Shown here: positions 10,835-20,721 of the stretch, piece by piece
Layout: each line of letters starts with the position of its first letter
How positions within the stretch are numbered: position 1 is the first letter of the stretch
Source: Channallabes apus
Lineage: Eukaryota; Chordata; Actinopteri; Siluriformes; Clariidae
Direction: 5' to 3'
NCBI GenBank assembly: GCA_030522415.1
Contig: CM060104.1
Location: 23,766,825 to 23,830,824 of the forward strand
Length of the DNA stretch: 64,000 nt
Translations under genes and position numbers: made by a program
The notes under the pieces: generated by a model
What the model was told of the DNA's origin: nothing
Databases searched by the model: none
What the model saw: only the letters and a program-made list of their open reading frames with translations

Positions 10835-10914
10835 GTTTTACAAATGAGCTAGTTTTCCAGTGACAATGTGCAAAATGAGTGACCATAATAACTTGATGTT
10901 AGCCTGAATCTACT

Positions 10915-11410
10915 CTTCGCTGCTTGCAGTTTCCACAAAAGGAACAGAAAAATTCTTCCTCTCAACACCGCCGCCTTTGCAGAGGAAACCCACCAGCACT
11001 TCCAGTCCTTCCTCGGTGCACCCAGTATCCAGGCTGGTCGCGCCTTTCGCGATGCATTCGCCATGCAACCTTCCAGGGTTATCCAAATGATCAGGCAAAA
11101 ATCTCATACATAATCTCCCTTCTGTCTGGACAGGCCTTGCAGTGGGTGGAGTCAATCTGGTCACAGGCAAGACCACTGCTTCTTATGATCTCTTTGTGTC
11201 ATACTTCCAGAAGGTGTTCGAGCGGACTGACAGTGAGGGGTCGGAAGGGAAACAGCTCTACCACCTGAAACAGGGAAATCAGCGTGTACAAGAATATGCG
11301 CTATGTTTACATATGCTAGCTGCTGCCAGTGGATGGAATGAGCAGGCCTGGAACCAAACCTGCGGCTCATGTTAGCGACCCACGACGATTCCCTAGGGCT
11401 AGAACAACTC
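10915..11410 (+). pseudogene. Ty3/gypsy gag remnant
   Basis: One frame reads AKISYIISLLSGQALQWVES and another continues SYDLFVSYFQKVFERTDSEG, then LYHLKQGNQRVQEYALCLH and SGWNEQAW. This is the capsid-like gag of Sushi-type gypsy elements (also the ancestor of RTL/PEG10 genes), broken by a frameshift near 11150. It ends where L2 copy 1 begins. A gypsy RT remnant resumes at 20985, so both may be parts of one element split by the L2 insertion. Confidence 0.75.
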
Positions 11411-11424
11411 ATATAACTCTCCAT

Positions 11425-11559
11425 ACGCCATCTCCATAATCCATCTCTAAAATTCTGGAAAAGGTAGTATCACAGCAGATATCATCAGATATCAATAGCA
11501 TAAACAAATTGTATCAGTCAGGATTTAGGCCATCACAGCACAGAGACAGCACTTGTTAA
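11425..11559 (+). mobile_element. L2 copy 1, left segment (RT N-terminal part)
   Basis: Matches L2 copy 2 at about 31160-31295 ([20 protein letters not shown]). It stops exactly at TTAA inside 'cacttgttaaag' and resumes at 17194 with TTAA-AGTAGTAAATGAC, the same text as in copy 2 without interruption. Confidence 0.85.
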
Positions 11560-11889
11560 AGGGCACCTACGGTGCTACATGGACTTTTTCAAGCTGTTTG
11601 GACTGCATTGTGTGTTAGGAGAGTGTGTACACAACCACTCTACAGTGATAAAGAGCCGCCCAGCGATTTTCTTTTAATTTAATAATATAAGATGCCCCTT
11701 CTGAAATTAGCCCGTTTTCAAAAGCCTGTCACACCGACAGAGGCCGCTCCTACTACAGTTGATTGACACTGGTGTTTTAGCAAAGACCCGCCCTGAGTGA
11801 AAAAAAGAGCTGTCGGCCATTGTTTTTCTACACTGGAGCAAAATGGCACCTACATGAGTGTGGTGTGTTGTTTGTTGCAGCCTTGCAGT

Positions 11890-11962
11890 AGTGCGGTGGT
11901 CTAGTGGTTAAGATTTGGTGCTTTCACGTGGGAGACCCGGGTTCGATTCCTGTTTAAGGTAC
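11890..11962 (+). tRNA. tRNA-Glu(UUC)-like unit A, probably degenerate
   Basis: Contains the A-box region TGGTCTAGTGGTTAAGAT, loop CTTTCAC (anticodon UUC) and B box GGGTTCGATTCC. The acceptor arms (AGTGCGG and TTAAGGT) do not pair and the anticodon stem is weak, so it is likely a pseudogene or a Pol III promoter remnant rather than a working tRNA. Confidence 0.5.
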
Positions 11963-12375
11963 ATGCTTTTTTTGCACTACATATTTATAAAGTTTTTTTA
12001 AAGTTCGTTTAGTAACGAGGCGAGTGCGCTATGCTTCGGTAAGCTTTTCTGACATAAGGAGAGACTCAGTCAAACACACACACACACACACATGCTTCGC
12101 GTGTATGATGTCCTATTCCCGGCATCTATATGACTCATTCACACACACAGACACACACACACACACACACACACACGTTGTTTGTCAGAAAGGTCTCTGT
12201 TTATTAACAGCAAAAGATCGGTATAAATATGTTTGACTAAACGCCTGTGCTATAGACATATGTTACTACAAATGAACCATTGTAAATGTCTGGTGAGATC
12301 CCGAAAAAAAACAATGCTTCGCGTGTATAAGGTCGCGGGTTGAATAGCCGGCATTTCCGCAGAGGTAACCATTAA

Positions 12376-12447
12376 TCCTTCGTGGTCTAGTGGTTAGGAT
12401 TCTGTGCTCTAACGCGGTAGCCCCGGGTTCGTTTCCCCCTCAAGGCA
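12376..12447 (+). tRNA. tRNA-Glu-like unit B with anticodon CUA, degenerate
   Basis: TCCTTCG-TGGTCTAGTGGTTAGGAT matches the tRNA-Glu 5' half closely. The loop reads CTCTAAC, one base from the Glu CUC loop CTCTCAC, giving anticodon CUA. T-stem and anticodon-stem pairing is impaired, suggesting a pseudogene. Confidence 0.5.
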
Positions 12448-12881
12448 CATGATTTTTGCACTACATATTTATAAAGTTTTTCTAAAAGTTCGTTTAGTAA
12501 ATCAAATTCAAATTCAAATTTTATTAGTCACATACACAATCATACACAGTATAATATGCAGTGAAATGCTTTTATACGACCGCCAGTGACCTTAAAAAAA
12601 AGAAAATAAGAAAATAAAATCTTGTACGTAAAATAAATAATCAATAAAAAGGAAATACTAAAGAAATAATTTTAACTAGTAAAATTTGTAAAATTAACTG
12701 TGCATAAGGGCATAATAAAATATTGCAAATATATAGAAATATGGTATTAAAGTGTCAGTGGTTGTGCAAATATGCATGAAAGGTGACATGTGCAATTGTC
12801 CAGATGTATGAGTATTTAGTGCAAGTGTGTATGAATGTGTCCATGATTGTCCAGTCAGTGTTGTGAGCTTAAAAGATGTTA

Positions 12882-14807
12882 TTAGTCCTGTGTGGAGGTG
12901 TGATTGAGAGACCTTATCGCCTGCGGGAAGAAGCTCCTCCTCAGTCTCTCTGTGTTGGCCTTTAGGGAGCGGAATCTCTTCCCAGACCACAACAAAGAGA
13001 ACAGTCCATTACTGGGGTGACTGAGGTCCTTCATGATCTTCCTGGCCTTAGTCCAGCACCGCTTGCTGTAGATGGAGTGCAGGTCAGGGAGCTCAGTGCG
13101 GATGATGCGCTCGGCTGATCGCACCACCCTCTGTAGAGCTCGTCTGTCCTGCATGGTGCTGTTCCCGAACCAGGACGTGATGTTTCCCGTCAGGATGCTC
13201 TCTATGGTGCAGGAGTAGAAGTTCCTGAGCATCTTGGAGGGCAGTCTAAGTCTCTCAAGCGTCTGAGGTGGTAGAGACGCTGCCGGGCTTTTTTCACCAC
13301 GGTGTTGATGTGACAGGACCATGATAGGTCCTGCGTGATGTGAACACCGAGGTATCTGAAGCTGTCCACTCTCTCCACTGGGCTCCTGTTGATGACGGGG
13401 GTCTGGTAGTTCCTCTCCTGCTTTGTACTAAAGTCCACTATCAGCTCCTTTGTCTTACTGACGTTCAGGAGGAGATTGTTCCTCTGGCACCAGTTCTCCA
13501 GATTTCCAATCTCCTCTAGGTAGTCCGACTCATCATTGTTGGTGATCAGTCCGACCACGACGGTGTCGTCAGCAAACTTGATGATGGAGGTGGACGCAGT
13601 CGTGGGTGTACAAAGAGTACAGCAGGGGGCTCAGAACACAACCCTGGGGGGCCCCAGTGCTGAGAGTGAGTGTGGCTGAGACATGCCCGCCCATCCTTAC
13701 TGCCTGTGGTCTGCCAGTCAGAAAATTGGAGATCCACTGACATATAGATGAGCTCAGTCCCAGGTGCTCCAGCTTGGTGGTGAGTGTGGAAGGAATTATT
13801 GTGTTAAAAGCAGAGCTGTAGTCGTTGAAGAGCATTTTAACATAATTCCCTTTCCTAGTGTCCAGGTGAGTGAGTGATGTGTGGAGGAGATGAGAGATTG
13901 CATCGTCTGTGGAGCGGTTCTGACGGTATGCAAACTGTAGTGGGTCCAGTGTGTCGGGTAGTGAAGAAATGATGAAGTCTCTGATAAGGCGTTCAAAGCA
14001 CTTCATCACTACTGAGGTGAGGGCCACAGGGCGATAGTCATTGAGAGAAGCAGGATGTGGTTTCTTTGGAACAGGAACAATAATGGACTCTTTGAAGCAT
14101 GTGGGGATCACCGACTGAGATAAAGAGATGTTGAATATCTCAGTGAACACAGGTGCTAGCTGGTCTGCGCAGGCTCTGAGGATACGACCTGAGATGCCGT
14201 CTGGTCCTGCTGCTTTCCTGGTGTTCACTCTCTTGAAGGCTCTCCTCACGTCGTGCTCGGAGATGATGAGCGCGTTCCCGGTGCTGACTGTGTCTTCCTG
14301 TCTGCAGCCGTTAGCGCCGCTAGCATTAGCGCCATTAGCATTAGCGCCGTTAGCATTAGCATTGCTAGCGTCTTTAGCTGCAGCCTCGAAGCGAGCGTAA
14401 AATATGTTCAGCTCGTCTGCCAGAGTCGCGTCCGCGTTCGTCATACCGGATGCTGGTGCTTTGTAGTCCGTTATTGTTCTCAGTCCCTGCCACAGGCTCC
14501 TAGAGTCACTCTGTTGAAGCTGTGACTCTAGTTTTCTCCCGTAGCGCTGCTTCGCCTCTTTCACCGCCTTCCGGACGTTATATGACGCAGCCTTGTACGG
14601 TTCCATGTCCCCAGACGCAAGTCCCGTGTTGTAGGCAGCGGTGCGAGATCTCAGAGCGTCGCGGATGGTTTTATCCACCCACGGCTTCTGGTTGGGAAAC
14701 GTTCTGATAGTCTTTTTCTCCACCGTATCGTCCACTAGCTTCCCAATAAATCCCACAACCGCTTCGGTAAACACGCTGACGTCATCATCGGAGCTGTTTC
14801 TGAACAT
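12882..14807 (-). pseudogene. LINE reverse transcriptase, frameshifted
   Basis: The 412-codon frame at 13569-14807 holds the RT fingers and palm: ARKAAGPDGISGRIL-type motif, CFKESIIVPVPKK, NDYRPVALTSVVMK, LDPLQFAYRQNRSTDDA and STGAPQGCVLSPLLYSLYT. The catalytic FADD motif lies in another frame at about 13560-13575, and the remainder (WCQRNNLLLNVSKTKELIVD, then VDSFRYLGV) at 13202-13558 and 12882-13322 in further frames. At least two frameshifts, so no functional enzyme from this copy. An in-frame Asn-Ala-Gly repeat interrupts the N-terminal part near 14305-14375. Confidence 0.85.
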
Positions 14808-15586
14808 GTCCCAGTCTGCGTCATCGAGTGCGTCCAGCGCGCGACCTCCCTCTGAACCGGAACTTCCTGTTTCAGCCTTTGTTTATATTTTGGCATGAGG
14901 AAGATGGCGGCGTGGTCGGATTTACCAAACGCTGGACGAGATTGTGCCTTGTAACCGTCTTTGACCGTGGTATAACAGTGGTCCAGTGTCCTTTCGCCCC
15001 TGGTGGGGCAGGTGATGTGCTGATAAAAGTTCGGCGCTGCGCGTTTGAGGTTGGCACTATTAAAATCCCCCGCCACAATGAGCGCAGCGTCCCGGTGTTG
15101 TGTCTGGTGCTGTGTGAGCGCCTCATGCAGCTCGCATAAGGCAGTTTCAGTGTCCGCTTGTGGAGGTATGTAAACGGCGCTGATTATGACCGATGTGAAC
15201 TCCCGTGGAAGATAAAATGGACGACACATGATGGACAGTAGTTCCAGGTTTGGTGTGCAGGAGCGTGTAAGAGGAACAACGCTCGCGCTGTTGCACCAGC
15301 TGTTGTTCACCATTAAGCACACGCCGCCTCCCCTTGACTTCCCCGAGTCCCGCGTCCTGTCCATGCGGTGAACCGAGAAGAACTCGGCCGGCTGTATGGC
15401 GTGGTCTGGCACCGCTGGGTTCAGCCATGTCTCGGTGAAGAAGAGGAGATTGCAGTCCCGAATGTCTCTCTGGAACTTTATCCTGGCCCTGAGGTCATCC
15501 AGTTTGTTCTCCAGTGACTGGACGTTGGCGAGCAGGATGCTAGGCAGAGGTGTGCGGTGTGCACGGGCTCGGAGCCGGTTCCTCAC
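14735..15586 (-). CDS. LINE apurinic-type endonuclease domain
   Basis: 283-codon frame beginning MRNRLRARAHR. Endonuclease motifs include LLANVQSLENKLDDL (N-terminal Asn), LFFTETWLN (metal-binding Glu), VAGDFNSANL (GDFN), and GKSDHAAIFL (catalytic SDH). This enzyme nicks target DNA for target-primed reverse transcription. After about residue 250 the frame departs from the family, and the true frame continues into the ORF beginning at 14807, so one indel near 14850 has split what was a single protein. Confidence 0.85.
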   Translation of the reverse strand: MRNRLRARAHRTPLPSILLANVQSLENKLDDLRARIKFQRDIRDCNLLFFTETWLNPAVPDHAIQPAEFFSVHRMDRTRDSGKSRGGGVCLMVNNSWCNSASVVPLTRSCTPNLELLSIMCRPFYLPREFTSVIISAVYIPPQADTETALCELHEALTQHQTQHRDAALIVAGDFNSANLKRAAPNFYQHITCPTRGERTLDHCYTTVKDGYKAQSRPAFGKSDHAAIFLMPKYKQRLKQEVPVQREVARWTHSMTQTGTCSETAPMMTSACLPKRLWDLLGS

Positions 15587-15984
15587 GCCAGCTCGTTTCC
15601 CTCGGGTCCGTCGCTTCGCGTCGCGTCCATTGTTCTCCCTCAGGATCTCACTCGGCCAGCTCGGATCCGGAGTTAAAAACGTCGAATTGTGAGTACATTG
15701 TATACCAATAGAAACAAGAGTGTCTCTATCATACCTAATGTACTCAATGGTGGTGATTTTGCCGATTTTAAAACACTGAAAACTAACTTAAAAAACAAAA
15801 ACAAAGAAAAGGTGGTCGGAGCAGTCGTGACGGCAGCCGACCTCACCGGCGCCATCTTTAAAACTCGAGGCGAGTGCGCTATGCTTCGGTAAGCTTTTCT
15901 GACATAAGGAGAGACTCACACACACACACATACACAATGCTTCGCGTGTATGATGTCCTATTCCCGGCATCTATATGACAGTCA

Positions 15985-16024
<40 letters not shown>

Positions 16025-16219
16025 GTCTGTCAGAAAGGTCTCTGTTGATTAACAGCAAAAGATCGGTATAAATATGTTTGACTAAACTCCTGTGGTATAG
16101 ACATATGTTACTACAAATTAACCATTGTAAATGTCCTGGTGAGATCCCGAAAAAAACAATGCTTCGCGTGTATAAGGTCGCGGGTTGAATAGCCGGCATT
16201 TCCAAGCAGCAGCCATTAA

Positions 16220-16291
16220 TCCTCTGTGGTCTAGTGGTTAGGATACGGCGCTCACAGCGCAGCAACTCGAGTTCGATTCCCGGTCTGGGAA
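16220..16291 (+). tRNA. tRNA-Glu-like unit C, degenerate
   Basis: TCCTCTG-TGGTCTAGTGGTTAGGAT and GTTCGATTCCCGG retain both Pol III boxes. The central part (CGCTCACAGCGCAGC) has lost the usual Glu anticodon arm, and the acceptor arm pairs only partly. Confidence 0.45.
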
Positions 16292-16371
16292 GTCAAAAAA
16301 TTTTTACAACCAGATTCACATGAAAAATTTTATATACATATATAACTATATATATATATATAAATATGAGT

Positions 16372-16401
16372 GCATAATAAAAATCTTACAAAATATAGGG
16401 G

Positions 16402-16436
<35 letters not shown>

Positions 16437-16499
16437 ATAATAAAAATAATAATAATAATATTTATATATCCCCTATATTTTGTAAGATTTTTATTATGC
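16372..16499. repeat. Long perfect hairpin, AT-rich
   Basis: A 31-bp arm beginning GCATAATAAAAATCTTAC at 16372 is repeated as its exact reverse complement ending at 16499, with a (TA)n/(AAT)n loop of about 65 nt. The right arm is continuous with a LINE 3' UTR fragment, so the hairpin is likely a fold-back of LINE sequence. Confidence 0.85.
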
Positions 16500-16692
16500 C
16501 CTCATTTGTACATTGTATATTTGTACAACTATTTTACTAGTTAAATTTATTTTCTTTAGTATTTCTTTTTATTGATATTTATTCCTTACGTATTTATTTT
16601 ATTTTTAAGGTCACTGACTGTCGTATAAGCATTTCACTGCATATCATACTGTGTATGACTGTGTATGTGACAAATAAAATTAGAATTTGAAT
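16475..16692 (+). mobile_element. LINE 3' end fragment (same family as 12501-15865)
   Basis: The phrase 'gcatttcactgcatatcatactgtgtatg...gtgacaaataaaatt' is the plus-strand version of the 3' end seen at 12501-12560. No coding part remains. It lies about 200 bp downstream of tRNA-like unit C. Confidence 0.75.
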
Positions 16693-17174
16693 CAAAGGAG
16701 AGGAAGATAAGTGGAAGGAGACAGAGAGAGAGAGAGAGAGAGACAGAGTATGGGAAGGTGAGCGTGAATGAACAGATGCAAGAGGAGACAGGAAGATAGC
16801 AGCAGGGAAGATTTAACACGTTAATATCAGATCTATGAGGAAGAGAGCAAGAGAGTAGAAATAACTCCTTTATATATAAAATAATTCTAACATCATGTAA
16901 AATTATTTTTAACTGTTTTTTAAATAATTTTAACTGTTGTCAAAGCTATACCCCACTTGTATTGTGAAGACACGCCCCACAGAACTGGGGGGTGGGTTCA
17001 GTAGAGGTCATTAACATTTAAAGGAGCATGTACTGAAACAGGTTGCTGAGAACAGAGCTACTTTTTACCAGGTAAAAGTAATGTTTTTTTTAGACAACAA
17101 TTGAGAATTTTTAATTAAAGTATATTACAAACTTTTCATTAGGACCCTAAAGAATCATATTAACTTATGCAAAA

Positions 17175-18391
17175 TTGAGTCTGTATGGCTCCTTTAAAGT
17201 AGTAAATGACTTCCTATTGGCCTCTGGTCAAGGTTGCGTCACTATACTTGTGTTACTCGACCTCAGTGCAGCTTTTGACACTATTGATCATAGTATTCTC
17301 CTTCACAGATTAGAAAATGTAGTAGGAATTAAGGGAATAGCCCTCTTGTGGCTCAGATCCTATTTGACTGATCATTATCAGTTTGTACAGTAGATTTAGA
17401 TGGTGATCATTCCTCATGTTCTCAAGTGGAGTATGATGTTCCACAGGGTTCAAGTTTAGGCCCACTGCTTTTTTCCCTTTACATGCTTCCTCTGTGCATC
17501 ATAATTCATAAACATGGTATTAGTTTTCATTGTTATGCTGATGACACACAATTATACGTTTCAGCAAAACCAGACGAGAAGAAACAGTTTACTAAAGTTG
17601 AGCAATGTATGCAGGACAAAAGAGATTGGATGTTAATTAATTTCCTTCTGCTTAATCCTGATAAGACAGAAGTTCTAGTCATAGGAACACAAGCAGCTAG
17701 AAGTAAGATTTCTTATCACACTGGGATTTTAAATGGCCTTTCTGGTCCATCAAGTGTAACAGTAAAAGACCTCTGTGTGATTATAGATTCCAGCATTTTA
17801 TTTGAAGCATATGTAGATAATATTACCAGGATAGCATTCTTTGACCTCAGAAATATTGCCAAGATAAGAAATATATTGTCACCAAATGATGCAGAAAAAC
17901 TAGTTCATGCTTTTATCACTTCTAGGTTGGACTATTGTAATGCCTTACTGTCTGGTTGTTCAGTTAGGTGCATAAACAAGCTTCAGCTAGTCCAGAATGC
18001 AGCAGCGAGAGTCCTCACTAGAACCAGAAGATATGAGCACATCACCCCTATCCTATCTTCACTACATTGGCTCCCTGTGAAATTTCGCATTGATTTTAAA
18101 ATACTACTCTTGACATATAAAGCATTAAATGGTCTCGCGCCGCAGTATCTGAGAGAACTGCTACTGTCTTACGATCCGCCACGCCTACTTCGGTCAAAGG
18201 ATGCAGGCTGCTTGTCAGTACCGCGTATTATGAAAACTCCAGCTGCGGGCAGAGCTTTTTCTGACAAAGCCCCAAAGTTATGGAATAGCCTTCCAAATAA
18301 TGTTCGGGACTCAGACACAGTCTCAGTGTTTAAGTCTAGGCTAACAACCTCTTTATTTATCCAAGCATTTTTATATATACATTTGCCTTAG
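17175..18391 (+). pseudogene. L2 reverse transcriptase and C-terminal region, frameshifted
   Basis: Two frames: 17175-17393 (LDLSAAFDTIDHSILLHRL, the palm motif with the first catalytic Asp) and 17426-18391 (VPQGSSLGPLLFSLYMLPL, then FHCYADDTQLYVS with the YADD box, NPDKTEVLVIG, and the conserved C-terminal AFITSRLDYCNALLSG and LHWLPVKFRIDFK). A frameshift near 17395 separates them. The segment 17888-18238 is identical to 31971-32321 in L2 copy 2. Confidence 0.85.
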
Positions 18392-19102
18392 GTAAAGGAG
18401 CAGATCTGGGGCATTCATGGACGTAGAGTATTATGGTGAACTGGTATGTTTAGATGCTGTCTTCCCCACTCTCATTCATCACTCAGGTTTGTTGACGTTG
18501 AAGTGATTGGTTGCTTTACATCTCAGGGACCCCTCATGTCTGTGTTTCCTTCTGGCTCTCCCTCCCTATGCTGCCATAGTTAGTCCTGCTGGAGTCCCTG
18601 CTTGCACTCTTCACTAAATATACATTCACCTTTTACATTGTTCGACTGTGACCATACCTAACTGCCATCTCTCCATTTCGTTTGCTGTCTCCTCTCTCTC
18701 TCCCTCTCTCCTTTTTCCTCTACCTATCTCTCGAGCTATACATGTCGCTCCTGAGATGCCAGTGATCCTGACCTCTTCTGCCCTCTGGACCTATCTAACT
18801 TGTCCTGGAGTCCTGCTTCTGGTTGGAGATCTTGTTGCATGGATGCCCCGCGAGGGCTTCCTGGGATGCGTGTGGTGACTGGGGATGGTTCCACTTTTCT
18901 CCAAACACGGTCCTGTTCTCGACTGATGCAGACAGCTGTTCTCTGAGGACCTGTGACTTCAGTCGATCAATAGTTCAGGACTGGAATTTCCTACAGTCTA
19001 CCTGAGCCTCCAGGAACAAACTGGACTCCATTTAATTTAACACATCTCCTGTTATACTGAACTTCCAGTCTCACATTATATTGTACAGATAAATCCCTGC
19101 TA
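17194..19102 (+). mobile_element. L2 copy 1, middle segment (RT and 3' UTR)
   Basis: Continuation of the segment at 11425-11559 after the TTAA element, running through RT, the C-terminal region and most of the 3' UTR. It stops at TA, where the Tc1 element at 19103 begins. L2 is an APE-type LINE clade abundant in fish. Confidence 0.85.
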
Positions 19103-20721
19103 CAGTGGTGTGAAAAACTATTTGCCCCCTTCCTGATTTCTTATTCTTTTGCATGTTTGTCACACTTAAATGTTTCTGCTCATCAAAAACCGTTAACTAT
19201 TAGTCAAAGATAACATAATTGAACACAAAATGCAGCTTTTAAATGAATGTTTACGTTATTAAGGGAGAAAAAAACTCCAAATCTACATGGCCCTGTGTGA
19301 AAAAGTGATTGCCCCCTTTGTTAAAAAATAACTTAACTGTGGTTTATCACATCTGAGTTCAATTTCTGTAGTCACCCCCAGGCCTGATTACTGCCACACC
19401 TGTTTCAATCAAGATATCACTTAAATAGGAGCTACCTGACACAGAGAAGTAGACCAAAAGCACCTCAAAAGCTAGACATCATGCCAAGATCCAAAGAAAT
19501 TCAGGAACAAATGAGAACAAAAGTAATTGAGATCTATCAGTCTGGTAAAGGTTATAAAGCTATTTCTAAAGCTTTGGGACTCCAGCGAACCACAGTGAGA
19601 GCCATTATCCACAAATGGCAAAAACATGGAACAGTGGTGAACCTTCCCAGGAGTGGCCGCCCGACCAAAATTACCCCAAGAGCGCAGAGACGACTCATCC
19701 GAGAGGCCACAAAAGACCCCAGGACAACATCTAAAGAACTGCAGGCCTCACTTGCCTCAATTAAGGTCAGTGTTCACGACTCCACCATAAGAAAGAGACT
19801 GGGCAAAAACGGTCTGCATGGCAGATTTCCGAGGCGCAAACCACTTTTAAGCAAAAAGAACATTAAGGCTCGTTTCAATTTTGCTAAAAAACATCTCAAT
19901 GATTGGCAAGACTTTTGGGAAAATACCTTGTGGACCGACGAGACAAAAGTTGAACTTTTTGGAAAGTGCATGTCCCGTTACATCTGGCGTAAAAGTAACA
20001 CAGCATTTCAGAAAAAGAACATCATACCAACAGTAAAATATGGTGGTGGTAGTGTGATGGTCTGGGGTTGTTTTGCTGCTTCAGGACCTGGAAGGCTTGC
20101 TGTGATAGATGGAACCATGAATTCTACTGTCTACCAAAAAATCCTGAAGGAGAATGTCCGGCCATCTGTTCGTCAACTCAAGCTGAAGCGATCTTGGGTG
20201 CTGCAGCAGGACAATGACCCAAAACACACCAGCAAATCCACCTCTGAATGGCTGAAGAAAAACAAAATGAAGACTTTGGAGTGGCCTAGTCAAAGTCCTG
20301 ACCTGAATCCTATTGAGATGTTGTGGCATGACCTTAAAAAGGCGGTTCATGCTAGAAAACCCTCAAATAAAGCTGAATTACAACAATTCTGCAAAGATGA
20401 GTGGGCCAAAATTCCTCCAGAGCGCTGTAAAAGACTCGTTGCAAGTTATCGCAAACGCTTGATTGCAGTTATTGCTGCTAAGGGTGGCCCAACCAGTTAT
20501 TAGGTTCAGGGGGCACTTACTTTTTCACACAGGGCCATGTAGGTTTGGATTTTTTTTCTCCCTAAATAATAAAACCCCTCATTTAAAAACTTCATTTTGT
20601 GTTTACTTGTGTTATCTTTGACTAATAGTTAAATGTGTTTGATGATCAGAAACATTTTGTGTGACAAACATGCAAAAGAATAAGAAATCAGGAGGGGGGC
20701 AAATAGTTTTTCACACCACTG
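19103..20721 (+). mobile_element. Complete Tc1/mariner transposon
   Basis: 1619 bp bounded by TA at 19101-19102 and 20722-20723. The ends start CAGTGGTGTGAAAAACTATT and are inverted repeats of about 214 bp (19103-19316 and 20509-20721), with an outer and an inner TGTGAAAAA motif, the IR/DR layout of fish Tc1 elements. It sits in the L2 3' UTR; the L2 text on either side matches copy 2 continuously once the element and one TA are removed. It encloses one intact transposase gene, so the copy looks structurally complete. Confidence 0.95.
19481..20503 (+). CDS. Tc1-family transposase, intact
   Basis: 340 codons from MPRSKEIQEQ to KGGPTSY, full length for the family. The N-terminal paired-like DNA-binding region has two helix-turn-helix units (residues about 1-110) with a GRPTKIT AT-hook-like linker near 59-65. 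The catalytic DDE triad is complete: D153 (LWTDETKVELFG), D244 (QQDNDPKHTS) and E279 (SPDLNPIEMLWHDL), with exactly 34 residues between the second and third (DD34E). A glycine-rich VKYGGGSVMVWGC stretch lies between. It cuts and pastes the element at TA sites. There are no stops or frameshifts, unusual among fish Tc1 copies, which suggests recent activity. Confidence 0.97.
   Translation: MPRSKEIQEQMRTKVIEIYQSGKGYKAISKALGLQRTTVRAIIHKWQKHGTVVNLPRSGRPTKITPRAQRRLIREATKDPRTTSKELQASLASIKVSVHDSTIRKRLGKNGLHGRFPRRKPLLSKKNIKARFNFAKKHLNDWQDFWENTLWTDETKVELFGKCMSRYIWRKSNTAFQKKNIIPTVKYGGGSVMVWGCFAASGPGRLAVIDGTMNSTVYQKILKENVRPSVRQLKLKRSWVLQQDNDPKHTSKSTSEWLKKNKMKTLEWPSQSPDLNPIEMLWHDLKKAVHARKPSNKAELQQFCKDEWAKIPPERCKRLVASYRKRLIAVIAAKGGPTSY

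Larger units (their letters stand above)
12501..15865 (-). mobile_element. Rex1/CR1-type non-LTR retrotransposon, near full length
   Basis: Runs on the minus strand from a 5' UTR starting near 15865 (with the 'aagatggcgccggtgagg' phrase) to a 3' end with AATTTG repeats at 12501-12530. It carries an APE-type endonuclease frame, a reverse transcriptase frame and a C-terminal segment, interrupted by a few frameshifts. It is inserted into the spacer of a tRNA-like unit; the flanking spacer continues without any visible target-site duplication. Confidence 0.85.
11890..16291 (+). repeat. Tandem array, ~0.48-kb units each with a tRNA-like sequence
   Basis: Three tRNA-Glu-like sequences (11890, 12376, 16220) alternate with spacers sharing the phrases GAGGCGAGTGCGCTATGCTT, GACATAAGGAGAGACTC, a (CA)n tract, CAGCAAAAGATCGGTATAAA and GGTCGCGGGTTGAATAGCC. 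Spacing between the first two is 486 bp; between the second and third it is about 480 bp after removing the LINE at 12501-15865. The spacer pairs are close to identical outside the microsatellites. Confidence 0.85.
11560..17193. mobile_element. TTAA-flanked DNA transposon carrying tRNA-like units
   Basis: Flanked by TTAA at 11556-11559 and 17194-17197; removing 11560-17193 plus one TTAA restores the L2 sequence. Ends are imperfect inverted repeats (AGGGCACCTAC and AGGAGCCATAC). TTAA duplication with AGG-beginning termini fits Kolobok-type elements better than piggyBac, whose termini usually start CCC. No transposase is present, so it is non-autonomous. The arms (about 330 bp left, 370 bp right) frame a tandem array of tRNA-like units, a nested LINE and an AT-rich stretch. 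Confidence 0.75.

Noticed and set aside
10915..11410. Domesticated gag gene (RTL/PEG10-like)
   Set aside because: A frameshift and truncation by the L2 insertion leave no usable ORF.
14128..14898. Plus-strand ORFs of 61-90 codons rich in Ala/Leu
   Set aside because: Antisense of the LINE RT and its Asn-Ala-Gly repeat.
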